From: Treponema bryantii NK4A124
GTDB taxonomy: Bacteria > Spirochaetota > Spirochaetia > Treponematales > Treponemataceae
Assembly: GCF_000421345.1 (NCBI RefSeq)
Contig: NZ_ATWV01000006.1
Span: 124,001-188,000, forward strand
Reading direction: 5' to 3'
DNA: 64,000 bases
Shown: piece after piece, positions 48,969-55,941 of the stretch
Position numbering within the stretch: the first letter of the stretch is position 1
How the letters are laid out: every line of letters begins with the position of its first letter
Notes under the pieces: generated by a model
Databases searched by the model: none
What the model saw: only the letters and a program-made list of their open reading frames with translations
Told to the model about the DNA's origin: nothing
Position numbers and translations under genes: made by a program

Positions 48969-49850
48969 ATGCACTTTATAAATGCGAAAACAATCCTCAC
49001 TCCCCACAGTATGAATATTTACCGAGGCTGCAGTCACGGCTGTATTTATTGTGATTCGCGAAGTAAGTGCTATCAGTTTACACATGATTTTGAGGACATT
49101 GAAGTTAAGCAAAATGCGCCGGAACTTCTGGAAGCCACCCTTCGAAAAAAACGTAAGCGCTGCATGGTTGGAACCGGTTCAATGAGTGATCCATACATTC
49201 CGTTGGAAAAAGAACTTTGTCTTACACGACGCTGTCTTGAAATTATAGATAAATATAATTTTGGTGCAGCTCTTATAACAAAATCTGATCTTGTACTGCG
49301 TGACCTCGATATTCTGACCCGTATTAATCAAAAAACAAAAGCAGTGGTACAAATGACTCTCACCACAGCAGACGACGAGCTCTGCAAAATAATTGAACCC
49401 GGTGTCTGCCCTACAAGCCGCCGTTTTGAAGTTCTTCAGTCTTGTCACAAAGCAGGCATTCCAACTGTTGTCTGGTTTAGTCCATTACTGCCTTTTATAA
49501 ATGATACCCGGGAAAATATTGACGGTATTGTTGATTACTGTATCCGGGCCGGTGTACACGCGATTATATGTTTTGGAATTGGCCTCACCCTTCGCGAAGG
49601 CAACCGCGAGTATTTTTACAATGCTCTCGACAAGGCCGCAACTCATGACCAGCGCTTTACTGGAATGAAGGAACGATATCAGAAAACATTCGGTTACTCC
49701 TACATGATTAACAGTCCGGAAAATTATGCCCTTATGGCTTACCTCTCTCAGATTTGTAAGAAAAACAATATTATGCTTGGAACAGATTCTGTTTTCAAAT
49801 GGATGGAAGAATTTCCCGAAGGGGATCCAGCTCAGCCAGAACTCTTTTAA
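48969..49850 (+). CDS. Radical SAM protein, SPL-like family
   Basis: 293 residues. The iron-sulfur motif CxxxCxxC is in MNIYRGCSHGCIYCDSRSKC; GTGSMSDPYIPLEKEL follows, as in the spore-photoproduct-lyase-like/Rv2578c group. Further landmarks are LITKSDLVLRDLDIL and VVWFSPLLPFINDT. It would bind SAM and a 4Fe-4S cluster and generate a 5'-deoxyadenosyl radical; the substrate (perhaps damaged DNA or nucleotide) is unknown. Its leaderless promoter carries the palindrome found before the WYL regulator gene, so the WYL protein probably controls it. Confidence 0.9.
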   Translation: MHFINAKTILTPHSMNIYRGCSHGCIYCDSRSKCYQFTHDFEDIEVKQNAPELLEATLRKKRKRCMVGTGSMSDPYIPLEKELCLTRRCLEIIDKYNFGAALITKSDLVLRDLDILTRINQKTKAVVQMTLTTADDELCKIIEPGVCPTSRRFEVLQSCHKAGIPTVVWFSPLLPFINDTRENIDGIVDYCIRAGVHAIICFGIGLTLREGNREYFYNALDKAATHDQRFTGMKERYQKTFGYSYMINSPENYALMAYLSQICKKNNIMLGTDSVFKWMEEFPEGDPAQPELF

Positions 49851-49901
49851 TAATGAATAAATAACCGATAAATGCTACAATAGTTTCCGAAGGAATTATC
49901 T

Positions 49902-50129
49902 ATGGCAAGCATTTTGATAAAAGATACAACCCGTGAACAACGGGAACAGATTGTACGCGAATCTCTTGGCGACGAATACGATGTTGGCTGCGGTTATGAA
50001 TCTACAGGAATCAACTATCAGCTTTATATCGACGGCATTAAGGAACTACGCGAGCTGAACATGGAAGCAAACTGCGGTTTTGAAGTTGCTCATCCGGAAG
50101 AAAGAAAATCCGGTTGCAATATGATTTAG
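49902..50129 (+). CDS. Small conserved protein, unknown
   Basis: 75 residues: ILIKDTTREQREQIVRESLG, DEYDVGCGYESTGINYQLYI, and a C-terminal CNMI that looks like a CAAX-like end but in bacteria is probably chance. Ribosome site AAGGA. 15 bases before the Dabb gene and probably co-transcribed. No family recognised, but similar short proteins beginning with a helix and ending in a Cys-rich tail occur in gut bacteria. Confidence 0.6.
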   Translation: MASILIKDTTREQREQIVRESLGDEYDVGCGYESTGINYQLYIDGIKELRELNMEANCGFEVAHPEERKSGCNMI

Positions 50130-50144
50130 GAAAAGGAAACAAAA

Positions 50145-50447
50145 ATGGTAAAACACATAATCTTATGGACATTAAAAGAAATGAGCGATTCTGAAAAAGA
50201 ATCTGTAAAAGCCGGAATCAAAGAAGGACTCGAAAGCCTTAAAGGAAAAATCCCGGGACTTGTAGACATCAAAGTAAATACAAGCGGCCGACTCCCCTCC
50301 TCTACTGCTGACCTGATGCTGGATTCCACTTTTGAATCTGAAGAAGCCCTTAAAGGCTATTCAAAGCACCCCGAACATGTAGCCGTAGCAGACAGCAAGG
50401 TTCGCCCATTCACAGCAAGCCGTGCCTGCCTGGATTTTGAAATATAA
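50145..50447 (+). CDS. Dabb family (stress-response A/B barrel) protein
   Basis: 100 residues: MVKHIILWTLKEMSDSEKES, VKAGIKEGLESLKGKIPGLV, DIKVNTSGRLPSSTADLMLD, STFESEEALKGYSKHPEHVA. This is the dimeric alpha/beta barrel of the Dabb family (His in KHIILW, HPEH motif). Functions range from cyclases to unknown stress roles. Ribosome site AGGAAA. It is convergent with the YjbR-like gene, one base apart. Confidence 0.9.
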   Translation: MVKHIILWTLKEMSDSEKESVKAGIKEGLESLKGKIPGLVDIKVNTSGRLPSSTADLMLDSTFESEEALKGYSKHPEHVAVADSKVRPFTASRACLDFEI

Positions 50448-50448
50448 T

Positions 50449-51099
50449 CTACTTTTGAACAAGTGCGTAACTCTTTTTTGTGAGTTCGCACAGCTTTTCA
50501 AAGTCTGTCACGGCCGTAAGCAGAACTGTAATCCAGTATTTTTTGTTCATGTGATATGCCGGGAAAATTGATTTTTTATCTGTAATTGCTTCCACGTTCT
50601 CTGCTTTCAGATTTACAGCCCAAACCGGCTCATCACTTTCAAATCCAAGATTCTTAAACTTGATTTGCATTATAAGAGCGAACCACTTGTTGTTCGGACA
50701 GCGGAAAACAGAACTAGTTGAATCACCTTGCTCTTCCCATGGGGTGTCCCCCGGTGCATTAAAATATGAGTGCAGAAAATCAACATACTTTTCTTTGATA
50801 TCCTGGCTGAGAAAACATTTATCCCGGATTTCTTCAATTACATCCTGGACCTCACTGCGAATCTGGCCGACAAAAGCACCCTGCGCAGAAGCAACATTAA
50901 AGAGCACATACTTTTCATTGGTCGCACTCTCAAAAACATCAGCCGTGAGAGTCTTATCTGAAAGCTTGATTTCTGCATAAAACTGACCGCCAGCGATTTC
51001 TTTCTTAAGCGCAAAATCGTCGCCTGTTTCTGAAAATCCAAAAGCAAGCAGTTTTTCTTTCTGAGGAACTGATGTATTTAAGATATAGCTGTAATCCAT
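50449..51099 (-). CDS. MmcQ/YjbR family protein
   Basis: 216 residues. The C-terminal half shows the MmcQ/YjbR DNA-binding-like fold (NKWFALIMQIKFKNLGF, AYHMNKKYWITVLLTAVTDF, EKLCELTKKSYALVQ); the N-terminal 100 residues are an additional beta-rich part (FALKKEIAGGQFYAEIKLSD, KYVLFNVASAQGAFVGQIRS). Longer MmcQ proteins with this plan exist. Function unknown; a DNA-binding role is a family guess. It is downstream of the DUF2087 gene (12 bases). Confidence 0.83.
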   Translation of the reverse strand: MDYSYILNTSVPQKEKLLAFGFSETGDDFALKKEIAGGQFYAEIKLSDKTLTADVFESATNEKYVLFNVASAQGAFVGQIRSEVQDVIEEIRDKCFLSQDIKEKYVDFLHSYFNAPGDTPWEEQGDSTSSVFRCPNNKWFALIMQIKFKNLGFESDEPVWAVNLKAENVEAITDKKSIFPAYHMNKKYWITVLLTAVTDFEKLCELTKKSYALVQK

Positions 51100-51111
51100 T
51101 TTCTTCTGCTT

Positions 51112-51390
51112 TTATTCTTCGTGCACCCAGTATTCGTGACAGTCCGGAGTGCGATCAATAAGGAAGTTGTCATACAATTCTCGACGCAAAAGAGAATGAT
51201 CTCCAAAGGAATGCCAGCGTTTTAGAATCATATTTACTTCAAGTTCAGAATATCTCTTTCCCTTTTCAAACTTGGTTATAAGATATTCCAGCACAGCCCG
51301 CTTCTCTTCCTTTTTCTTAGGCCAGCGGATTATAATCCCGTCTGCATTTTTGATTGATTTTAAAATCTCTTCACTTTCTGAAATAGTCAT
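51112..51390 (-). CDS. DUF2087 domain protein
   Basis: 92 residues: ADGIIIRWPKKKEEKRAVLE, YLITKFEKGKRYSELEVNMI, LKRWHSFGDHSLLRRELYDN, FLIDRTPDCHEYW match DUF2087, a small domain often fused to regulators. Probably nucleic-acid-binding. It is the first gene of the DUF2087-YjbR pair. Its upstream side opens into the left iteron cluster. Confidence 0.88.
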   Translation of the reverse strand: MTISESEEILKSIKNADGIIIRWPKKKEEKRAVLEYLITKFEKGKRYSELEVNMILKRWHSFGDHSLLRRELYDNFLIDRTPDCHEYWVHEE

Positions 51391-51707
51391 AAGAAGATTG
51401 TAATGGTCTTTAAGCTAGTTTTCAACAGATGTAACAGTTTGGTTATCTTAATAATCTTTAATTTTTCTTTATTTCTTCATACTTTCTTTATATCTATAGA
51501 TTTTCTATAAATCTATAGATCTTCTTTATTTTTTCTTTACTTATTCTTTATAATTTCTATTCATTTTCTACATTTCAAGAAAAAAACTACATATCTTTAA
51601 TTAAAGAAATAAAGAATTTAAGATATGTAACAGTTTTGTTATCCAATCCCAATACATATTTCTTAATATGTAACAGTTTTGTTATCCGGAATAATACGAC
51701 CATGAAT

Positions 51708-51734
51708 TTTGATTCTGTCAATGACAAAATCAAA
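51708..51734. repeat. 27-bp palindrome, left copy
   Basis: TTTGATTCTGTCA, central A, TGACAAAATCAAA; arms match except one position. A copy with two differences lies at 55274-55300 on the other side of the partition-replication genes. Candidate centromere or resolution site. Confidence 0.65.
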
Positions 51735-51844
51735 CGTTTTAGTCGCCATTTTTCTTGTCTTTTCATGAAATTTGGGAATTTTGCTCCAAAAATAGCCTTT
51801 TTTTATGGAATTTCACTGTTATTCAGAAATATGTAACAGTTTTG

Positions 51845-51853
51845 TTATCCACA
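51845..51853 (+). promoter_or_regulatory. DnaA box
   Basis: TTATCCACA, the exact consensus, overlapping the end of the iteron at 51833-51849. Confidence 0.6.
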
Positions 51854-51923
51854 GGCAATACACTTTACGTAATATGTAACAGTTCTGTTATCTCAATTTT
51901 TCAGTTGTAACACTTCTGTTATC

Positions 51924-52334
51924 TTAGAAAATCTTTGATCTTCCTTTCTTTATTTCCGATCTTATCTTCTTTTGTTTCAATTTTCGTTCTTTACTGGCTC
52001 TTGTTGGCTTTGTTGCTTTTCTTTTTTTAGGAATTATCAGTGCCTGGAGAATTCTATTCTCCAGCCTTTCGAGGGCAATCTTTCTGTTCATTTCCTGAAA
52101 GCGTTCGTCATCTACATTCAAATAAAGACAATCTTCTGCATTTATAATTGCTGCAAGTTTAATTCTGAGCCGGATTCTTTCCGCTTCAGAAAGGCCTCCA
52201 ATAGACGAAACCGGAAGCTGCAGGCATACTTTCGTATTAACTTTATTTACATTCTGGCCGCCGTTTCCACCACTTCTTGCAAAGGTCATTTGAGAATTAT
52301 TTATGATGGATTCATGCAATTTCTGTCTATTCAT
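51924..52334 (-). CDS. arfB: Alternative ribosome-rescue factor / peptidyl-tRNA hydrolase ArfB
   Basis: 136 residues from ATG 52334 (MNRQKLHESI); a frame to 52379 adds unsupported codons. FARSGGNGGQNVNKVNTKVC carries the catalytic GGQ (here GGNGGQ rather than GGPGGQ), and the basic tail (PKKRKATKPTRASKERKLKQ) is what threads into the empty mRNA channel of stalled ribosomes. ArfB/YaeJ rescues ribosomes stalled on non-stop mRNA. It lies inside the replicon module between iterons and parA, an odd place for a housekeeping gene. Confidence 0.93.
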   Translation of the reverse strand: MNRQKLHESIINNSQMTFARSGGNGGQNVNKVNTKVCLQLPVSSIGGLSEAERIRLRIKLAAIINAEDCLYLNVDDERFQEMNRKIALERLENRILQALIIPKKRKATKPTRASKERKLKQKKIRSEIKKGRSKIF

Positions 52335-52472
52335 TTCAGTGAAATTATAGCATAAAAAAGCCTCATATAAACCACGCAAATAACGGGCCGTAGAGCGATT
52401 TTACCCCCTAATCGATAAATTACACGTTTTTCTCAAAAAAGCCTCTCAGAATCAATCCTAGAGCGCTTTTTA

Positions 52473-52647
52473 AAAGATTAGATAAAATCTAATCTTTCTA
52501 ATCTAATATATTAGATTGTTTAGATTACATCTAATCTTTTATATTAATATTGTGATTAGATTTTATATTAGTTTTCTAATCTTTCTTTATAGAAATCTAA
52601 TTTTCTTTAGAAAAAAGTGTTGCATTTTTCTAAAAAATATGATTAGA
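52473..52647. repeat. AT-rich TCTAATC/GATTAGA heptamer array upstream of parA
   Basis: Exact heptamers occur at 52476, 52488, 52497, 52530, 52554, 52575 and 52641 in both directions, with further one-mismatch copies. The first two form an 11-bp-arm palindrome (52473-52497, loop AAA). About 85% A+T. Position immediately before parA fits an operator/centromere for the ParA-RHH pair; the stretch 52335-52472 before it has nothing notable. Confidence 0.65.
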
Positions 52648-52687
52648 TTTAAAATATAAGAAAAAACATAGATTTTTGAGGTGGGAA

Positions 52688-53440
52688 ATGAAAAAAATCG
52701 CAGTTGCCATTCAAAAAGGTGGCGTAGGAAAAACAACAATCAGTTTGTCACTTGGAGCTGAACTTGCAAATGCTGGAAAGAAAGTTCTTTTGATTGATGC
52801 TGATCCTCAGGGTAACTCAACAGGTACTCTTCTTGAATCATTTGAACATGAACTGGCAGAAGCTCTCTATGGAGATGTAACTGTTGATCAGGCCATTACC
52901 CAGACAGAAATAAAAAATCTTTTTATCATGCCAACCAATTCTCTCGAAAGAAAAGGAAGCCGTTCGCTTAAAACTTATCGTTCAAGCGAAGCAGCAAAAG
53001 AGCCTTTTATTTTCGTAGACCTCTGCGAAGAAGTTGAAAAACTTGGTTTTGATTATTGTATTTTCGATACCTCCCCTGCTTTTGATGCTTTTGAGGAAGA
53101 TATCATGACGGCTTCTGATGAAGTAATTGTTGTAATCAAAGCGGACGCTTATTCTCAGGACGGATTACAGATTTTCAAAAATAACCTGGATAGCTTTAAG
53201 AAAAGAAAACGTGTATCTAATCCAAAGTTCGAAACAATCGTTCTTAATGAGATTAACCGTTCAATTAAACTCACAGATATCATCACAGAAGGCCTTAATG
53301 CCGGTGATTTCAAGGTAGTTTATGTTCCTGTAGACCAGGATTTCAAATATGCAACCATTGCACGTCAGACAATTCAGCAGAGAGGCGGAAAAAAAGAAAC
53401 TCTCGATGCCCTTAAAAAACTAAAAGATTTAGTAAAATAA
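52688..53440 (+). CDS. parA: ParA family partition ATPase
   Basis: 250 residues from ATG 52688 (AGGTGG upstream). Deviant Walker A KKIAVAIQKGGVGKTTISLS (KGGVGKT), Walker A' VLLIDADPQGNSTG, Walker B DYCIFDTSPAFDAFEED. Length and absence of an N-terminal HTH make it a type Ib/small ParA. It drives segregation of the replicon using a small DNA-binding partner, here the RHH protein encoded 13 bases downstream, while binding of that partner to the heptamer array would control transcription. First gene of the parA-rhh-repA operon. Confidence 0.95.
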   Translation: MKKIAVAIQKGGVGKTTISLSLGAELANAGKKVLLIDADPQGNSTGTLLESFEHELAEALYGDVTVDQAITQTEIKNLFIMPTNSLERKGSRSLKTYRSSEAAKEPFIFVDLCEEVEKLGFDYCIFDTSPAFDAFEEDIMTASDEVIVVIKADAYSQDGLQIFKNNLDSFKKRKRVSNPKFETIVLNEINRSIKLTDIITEGLNAGDFKVVYVPVDQDFKYATIARQTIQQRGGKKETLDALKKLKDLVK

Positions 53441-53453
53441 TCGGAGCTTAAAA

Positions 53454-53831
53454 ATGCCAATTGCAAAGAAAAAAGATATAAAAAAGGATATTCCTCAGGA
53501 ATTCCTTAATCAAATGAAATCAAACCTTTCTAGGACTGTTACACCAGTTGAAGAAGATATTCCGGAACCAGAAGTTGTAAAACCGTTAGTTGAGCAAAAA
53601 ATGGCTCCAATAGCCACTGTAACGAAGCCTGCACCAATAAAAGACAAATATGCTGACGTAATGAATGTAAGGCTGTCTAAAGGCCGTAGAAACGAAATTA
53701 AAGCCTTCTGTACCAATTGCGGAGTAACTGTAACACAATATATTGAATCTTCTTTTGAGTTCCTTGCCAAAGAAGTAGCTGCTGGAAATATTGTAATTTC
53801 AAAAGGTGGAATTACAAAGATTTCGAATTAA
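53454..53831 (+). CDS. Ribbon-helix-helix partition partner (ParB/ParG analogue)
   Basis: 125 residues. A flexible, charged and proline-rich N-terminus (EEDIPEPEVVKPLVEQKMAP) is followed by a C-terminal RHH: MNVRLSKGRRNEIKAFCTNC, GVTVTQYIESSFEFLAKEVA. This layout is like ParG/omega-type centromere-binding proteins that stimulate their ParA with the mobile N-terminus. Family fit is from shape and position. Ribosome site CGGAG. Likely ligand: the heptamer array (52473-52647) or the 27-bp palindromes. Confidence 0.85.
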   Translation: MPIAKKKDIKKDIPQEFLNQMKSNLSRTVTPVEEDIPEPEVVKPLVEQKMAPIATVTKPAPIKDKYADVMNVRLSKGRRNEIKAFCTNCGVTVTQYIESSFEFLAKEVAAGNIVISKGGITKISN

Positions 53832-53854
53832 TAAAGTTCTCACGGGGTGGAGAC

Positions 53855-54862
53855 ATGGGAAAACGTATAAAGCAGAATAATGAGTTATTTCCAATAGATA
53901 ATTCATCAAATGAATTATTTGGATCTCTCGAAAAAGATGATGGAAAAAAACAGTTAAAATTAAGTTTTATTCCAAGTTTTTTCACAACAGCGTCATTGCC
54001 TTTTAAAAATATTAATAAAAAAGAATTTGTTCGCAGAGCCAGTAATGGTATCTCCCTTTATTTAAACTCACCAACAAATGTACCTTTCGGTAAATATGGG
54101 CGACTCTTATTGAGTGTATTTACAACTCATGCAGTCCTTTCAAAAGAAAAGGATTCTGCTGTTTTAATTGAGTTCAATTCCATGGCAGAACTTTTAAGAG
54201 AAATGCAGCTTCCTCGTCAGAGAGGAAAAGACATTCAGGAACAACTTGAATGTTTTAAGAGAGCTACATTTTCTTTTGAACAGAAAAAAGAAGAGCAGGT
54301 ACAGGGACACTTATTCAAAGATCTTTATGAACCTGGGGAAAAACTTCCAAAGGGAGATGTAACAGTAAAGACAACTCGAACTGCAACAATTTTGTTTACA
54401 GAAGGAGTTGAGTATCAGGAAGTTTTTGATGGAACTACAAAGAATCCCAGAATCGGAACTTTTAAAATTGTTCTATCAGCAAACTTTGCGTCCTTTTGTC
54501 AGCAGCATGCTGTGCCTATTAATTACACAGTTTATAAAGACATATCGAGTCCTGTTGGAAAAGATATCTATGCTTGGCTTGTTTACAGAAATAATGGATT
54601 ATCAGAAGATAAACCTGTATTTGTTCCTCGGGATAGGCTTGTTGAACAATTTATGCCAGTAGCAGAAGATTCAGACCGCAAAATTGCAAATGTAAATTAC
54701 AGCCGAATTATTGATCAGATAAAAGAGATTAAAGAAAAATATTATACTGAATTAAAAGTAACTATTGATTCAGGAGGAACAGGAATTACCTTATACAAAA
54801 GTCCAACTCCTGTTTTACAGGATGATGTAAGATATGCTCTTATATCTTCATCATTATCATAA
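53855..54862 (+). CDS. repA: RepA-type plasmid replication initiator
   Basis: 335 residues. FIPSFFTTASLPFKNINKKE, NVPFGKYGRLLLSVFTTHAV, FNSMAELLREMQLPRQRGKD, IQEQLECFKRATFSFEQKKE match plasmid-encoded RepA (PF04796), with two winged-helix parts expected (second near RDRLVEQFMPVAEDSDRKIA). It should bind the 17-bp iterons that flank the module, melt the AT-rich origin and recruit DnaB, probably helped by DnaA boxes. Third gene of the operon, 23 bases after the RHH gene. Ribosome site GGTGGAGA. Confidence 0.9.
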   Translation: MGKRIKQNNELFPIDNSSNELFGSLEKDDGKKQLKLSFIPSFFTTASLPFKNINKKEFVRRASNGISLYLNSPTNVPFGKYGRLLLSVFTTHAVLSKEKDSAVLIEFNSMAELLREMQLPRQRGKDIQEQLECFKRATFSFEQKKEEQVQGHLFKDLYEPGEKLPKGDVTVKTTRTATILFTEGVEYQEVFDGTTKNPRIGTFKIVLSANFASFCQQHAVPINYTVYKDISSPVGKDIYAWLVYRNNGLSEDKPVFVPRDRLVEQFMPVAEDSDRKIANVNYSRIIDQIKEIKEKYYTELKVTIDSGGTGITLYKSPTPVLQDDVRYALISSSLS

Positions 54863-54931
54863 TTATAGATGTAACAGTTTGGTTATCTATATGATGTTGA
54901 TATGTAACAGTTTTGTTATCTATTTTTTGAG

Positions 54932-55005
54932 TTATCCACAGTATCAACATCTCTATTACTAGTTAATAAATTTATTATTAGTTAATTATTAGATATAATG
55001 GTAGA
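54932..55005. other. Probable origin core: DnaA boxes and AT-rich unwinding segment
   Basis: DnaA box TTATCCACA at 54932-54940 precedes an A+T run (TTAATAAATTTATTATTAG and neighbours, 54958-54995) with iterons converging from both sides. Further boxes lie at 55132-55140 (forward) and 55405-55413 (reverse). The location next to repA supports replication start here; melting is inferred from composition. Confidence 0.6.
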
Positions 55006-55269
55006 AATAACAAAACTGTGACAAGTAGATAACAATATTGTTACAAGGCCAAAAAACTTGTGCATTTTCTTCTATATATGAATTTAAAAGCACTTTTTTT
55101 CAGATAACAAAACTGTTACAATAAGCGGGAGTTATCCACATCAAATTGTGGATGAATATAACTAAACTGTTACATATTTAGATAACAAGACTGTTACATA
55201 TAAAGCCACTATCCAGCATCATAATAATACAGATTTTTCACCTTGTATATTCCCCAAAAAAGCACCGAA

Positions 55270-55304
55270 AATGTTTGATTTTGTCAATGACATAATCAAA
55301 CATT
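55270..55304. repeat. 35-bp near-perfect palindrome, right copy of the 27-bp element
   Basis: AATGTTTGATTTTGTCA, central A, TGACATAATCAAACATT: 17-base arms with one mismatch. Its inner 27 bases (55274-55300) differ from the left copy at two positions. It lies between family A iterons. Confidence 0.68.
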
Positions 55305-55433
55305 CAAGTTTTGAGTTATTCCGGATAACAAAACTGTTACATATAGTGCAAAGGCTACTTCTTTGGATAACAGAACTGTTACATATTACACAAGGTAAAA
55401 TGCATGTGGATAACAAAACTGTTACATGTGTTT

Positions 55434-55889
55434 ATGAACGACGGATTTACAAGAAAAGAAATCTATGAACGACAGATTTACAAAAAAAAATTTATATGAC
55501 TACTTAAGTACGCTGATTTTTTAGGCTATCAAATTTACGGTATATAACTACTAAAGTACGAAAATTTCAATGATTTTTTGTTTGATATAACTACCAGAGT
55601 ACGCTTTTTTTCATGAATTTTTATCAAATGACTACTAAGGTACGCAATGGATATGACTACCAAAGTACGCAATATAACTACATGAAATGCTTATGAACGA
55701 CAGATATACAAGATCTGGAGATAGTATCAAATAGAGAGTATGAACGACATAAGTACAAGCAAAAAAGTGCATATGAACGTCGTATGTACAATAAAATAAA
55801 GGCGATGAACGACACAGGTACAAAAATAATTGATTATATGGACGACGGATATACAAGAATAAGAAAGTCTATGAACGACAGATTTACAA
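55434..55889 (+). repeat. Family B direct repeats: eight copies of a 19-bp unit
   Basis: ATGAACGACAGATTTACAA and variants start at 55434, 55465, 55693, 55740, 55773, 55805, 55838 and 55871. The last five are spaced 33, 32, 33 and 33 bases, that is on one face of the helix every three turns. Fixed positions are ATGAACGAC and TACAA; the centre varies. No reading frame of interest runs through them. They differ from family A and so should be bound by another protein. Confidence 0.85.
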
Positions 55890-55918
55890 AATCAAAAATA
55901 TATAACTACCAAGGTACG
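55496..55918 (+). repeat. Family C direct repeats: six copies of a 17-bp unit
   Basis: ATAACTACCAAAGTACG and variants start at 55496, 55544, 55587, 55628, 55653 and 55902 (a decayed one at 55674). ACTAC and GTACG are fixed. They interleave with family B and share its layout (A-C-x-A-C, then TAC), so B and C may have diverged from one ancestor. The copy at 55902-55918 occupies the -35 region of the macrodomain gene. Confidence 0.85.
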
Positions 55919-55929
55919 CATATTGATAT

Positions 55930-55935
55930 TATAAT
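55930..55935 (+). promoter_or_regulatory. -10 box of macrodomain operon, leaderless, overlapped upstream by a family C repeat
   Basis: TATAAT ends 6 bases before ATG 55942; the repeat at 55902-55918 ends 11 bases before it, the same spacing as operator to -10 in the ATGACA promoters. No Shine-Dalgarno. Confidence 0.5.
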
Positions 55936-55941
55936 ATAAAC

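Larger units (their letters stand above)
51431..51923 (+). repeat. Left iteron cluster: six direct copies of a 17-bp repeat
   Basis: GTAACAGTTTTGTTATC and close variants begin at 51431, 51627, 51670, 51833, 51876 and 51907, all in the same direction. The unit is an imperfect dyad (GTAACA...TGTTATC). Between the first two copies is a 170-base AT-rich stretch (51450-51620) with the direct repeat TATAGAT. No gene is present from 51391 to 51923. These match the iterons to the right of repA, so the initiator should bind both clusters. Confidence 0.85.
54871..55425. repeat. Right iteron cluster (family A): ten copies, two forward and eight reverse
   Basis: Forward GTAACAG...GTTATC at 54871 and 54904; reverse GATAACAAAACTGTTAC or variants at 55007, 55028, 55103, 55157, 55181, 55324, 55376 and 55409. 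The direction flips across the AT-rich segment at 54950-55005. The spacing 54871-54904 and 55376-55409 is 33 bases. Same sequence as the left cluster, hence bound by the same initiator. Confidence 0.88.

Noticed and set aside
55740-55889. Regular 33-base repeats that resemble a CRISPR array
   Set aside because: Units are 19 bases with 13-14 base gaps, the units vary at several positions, copies are mixed with another repeat family and no cas gene is near. Iterons or operators fit better.
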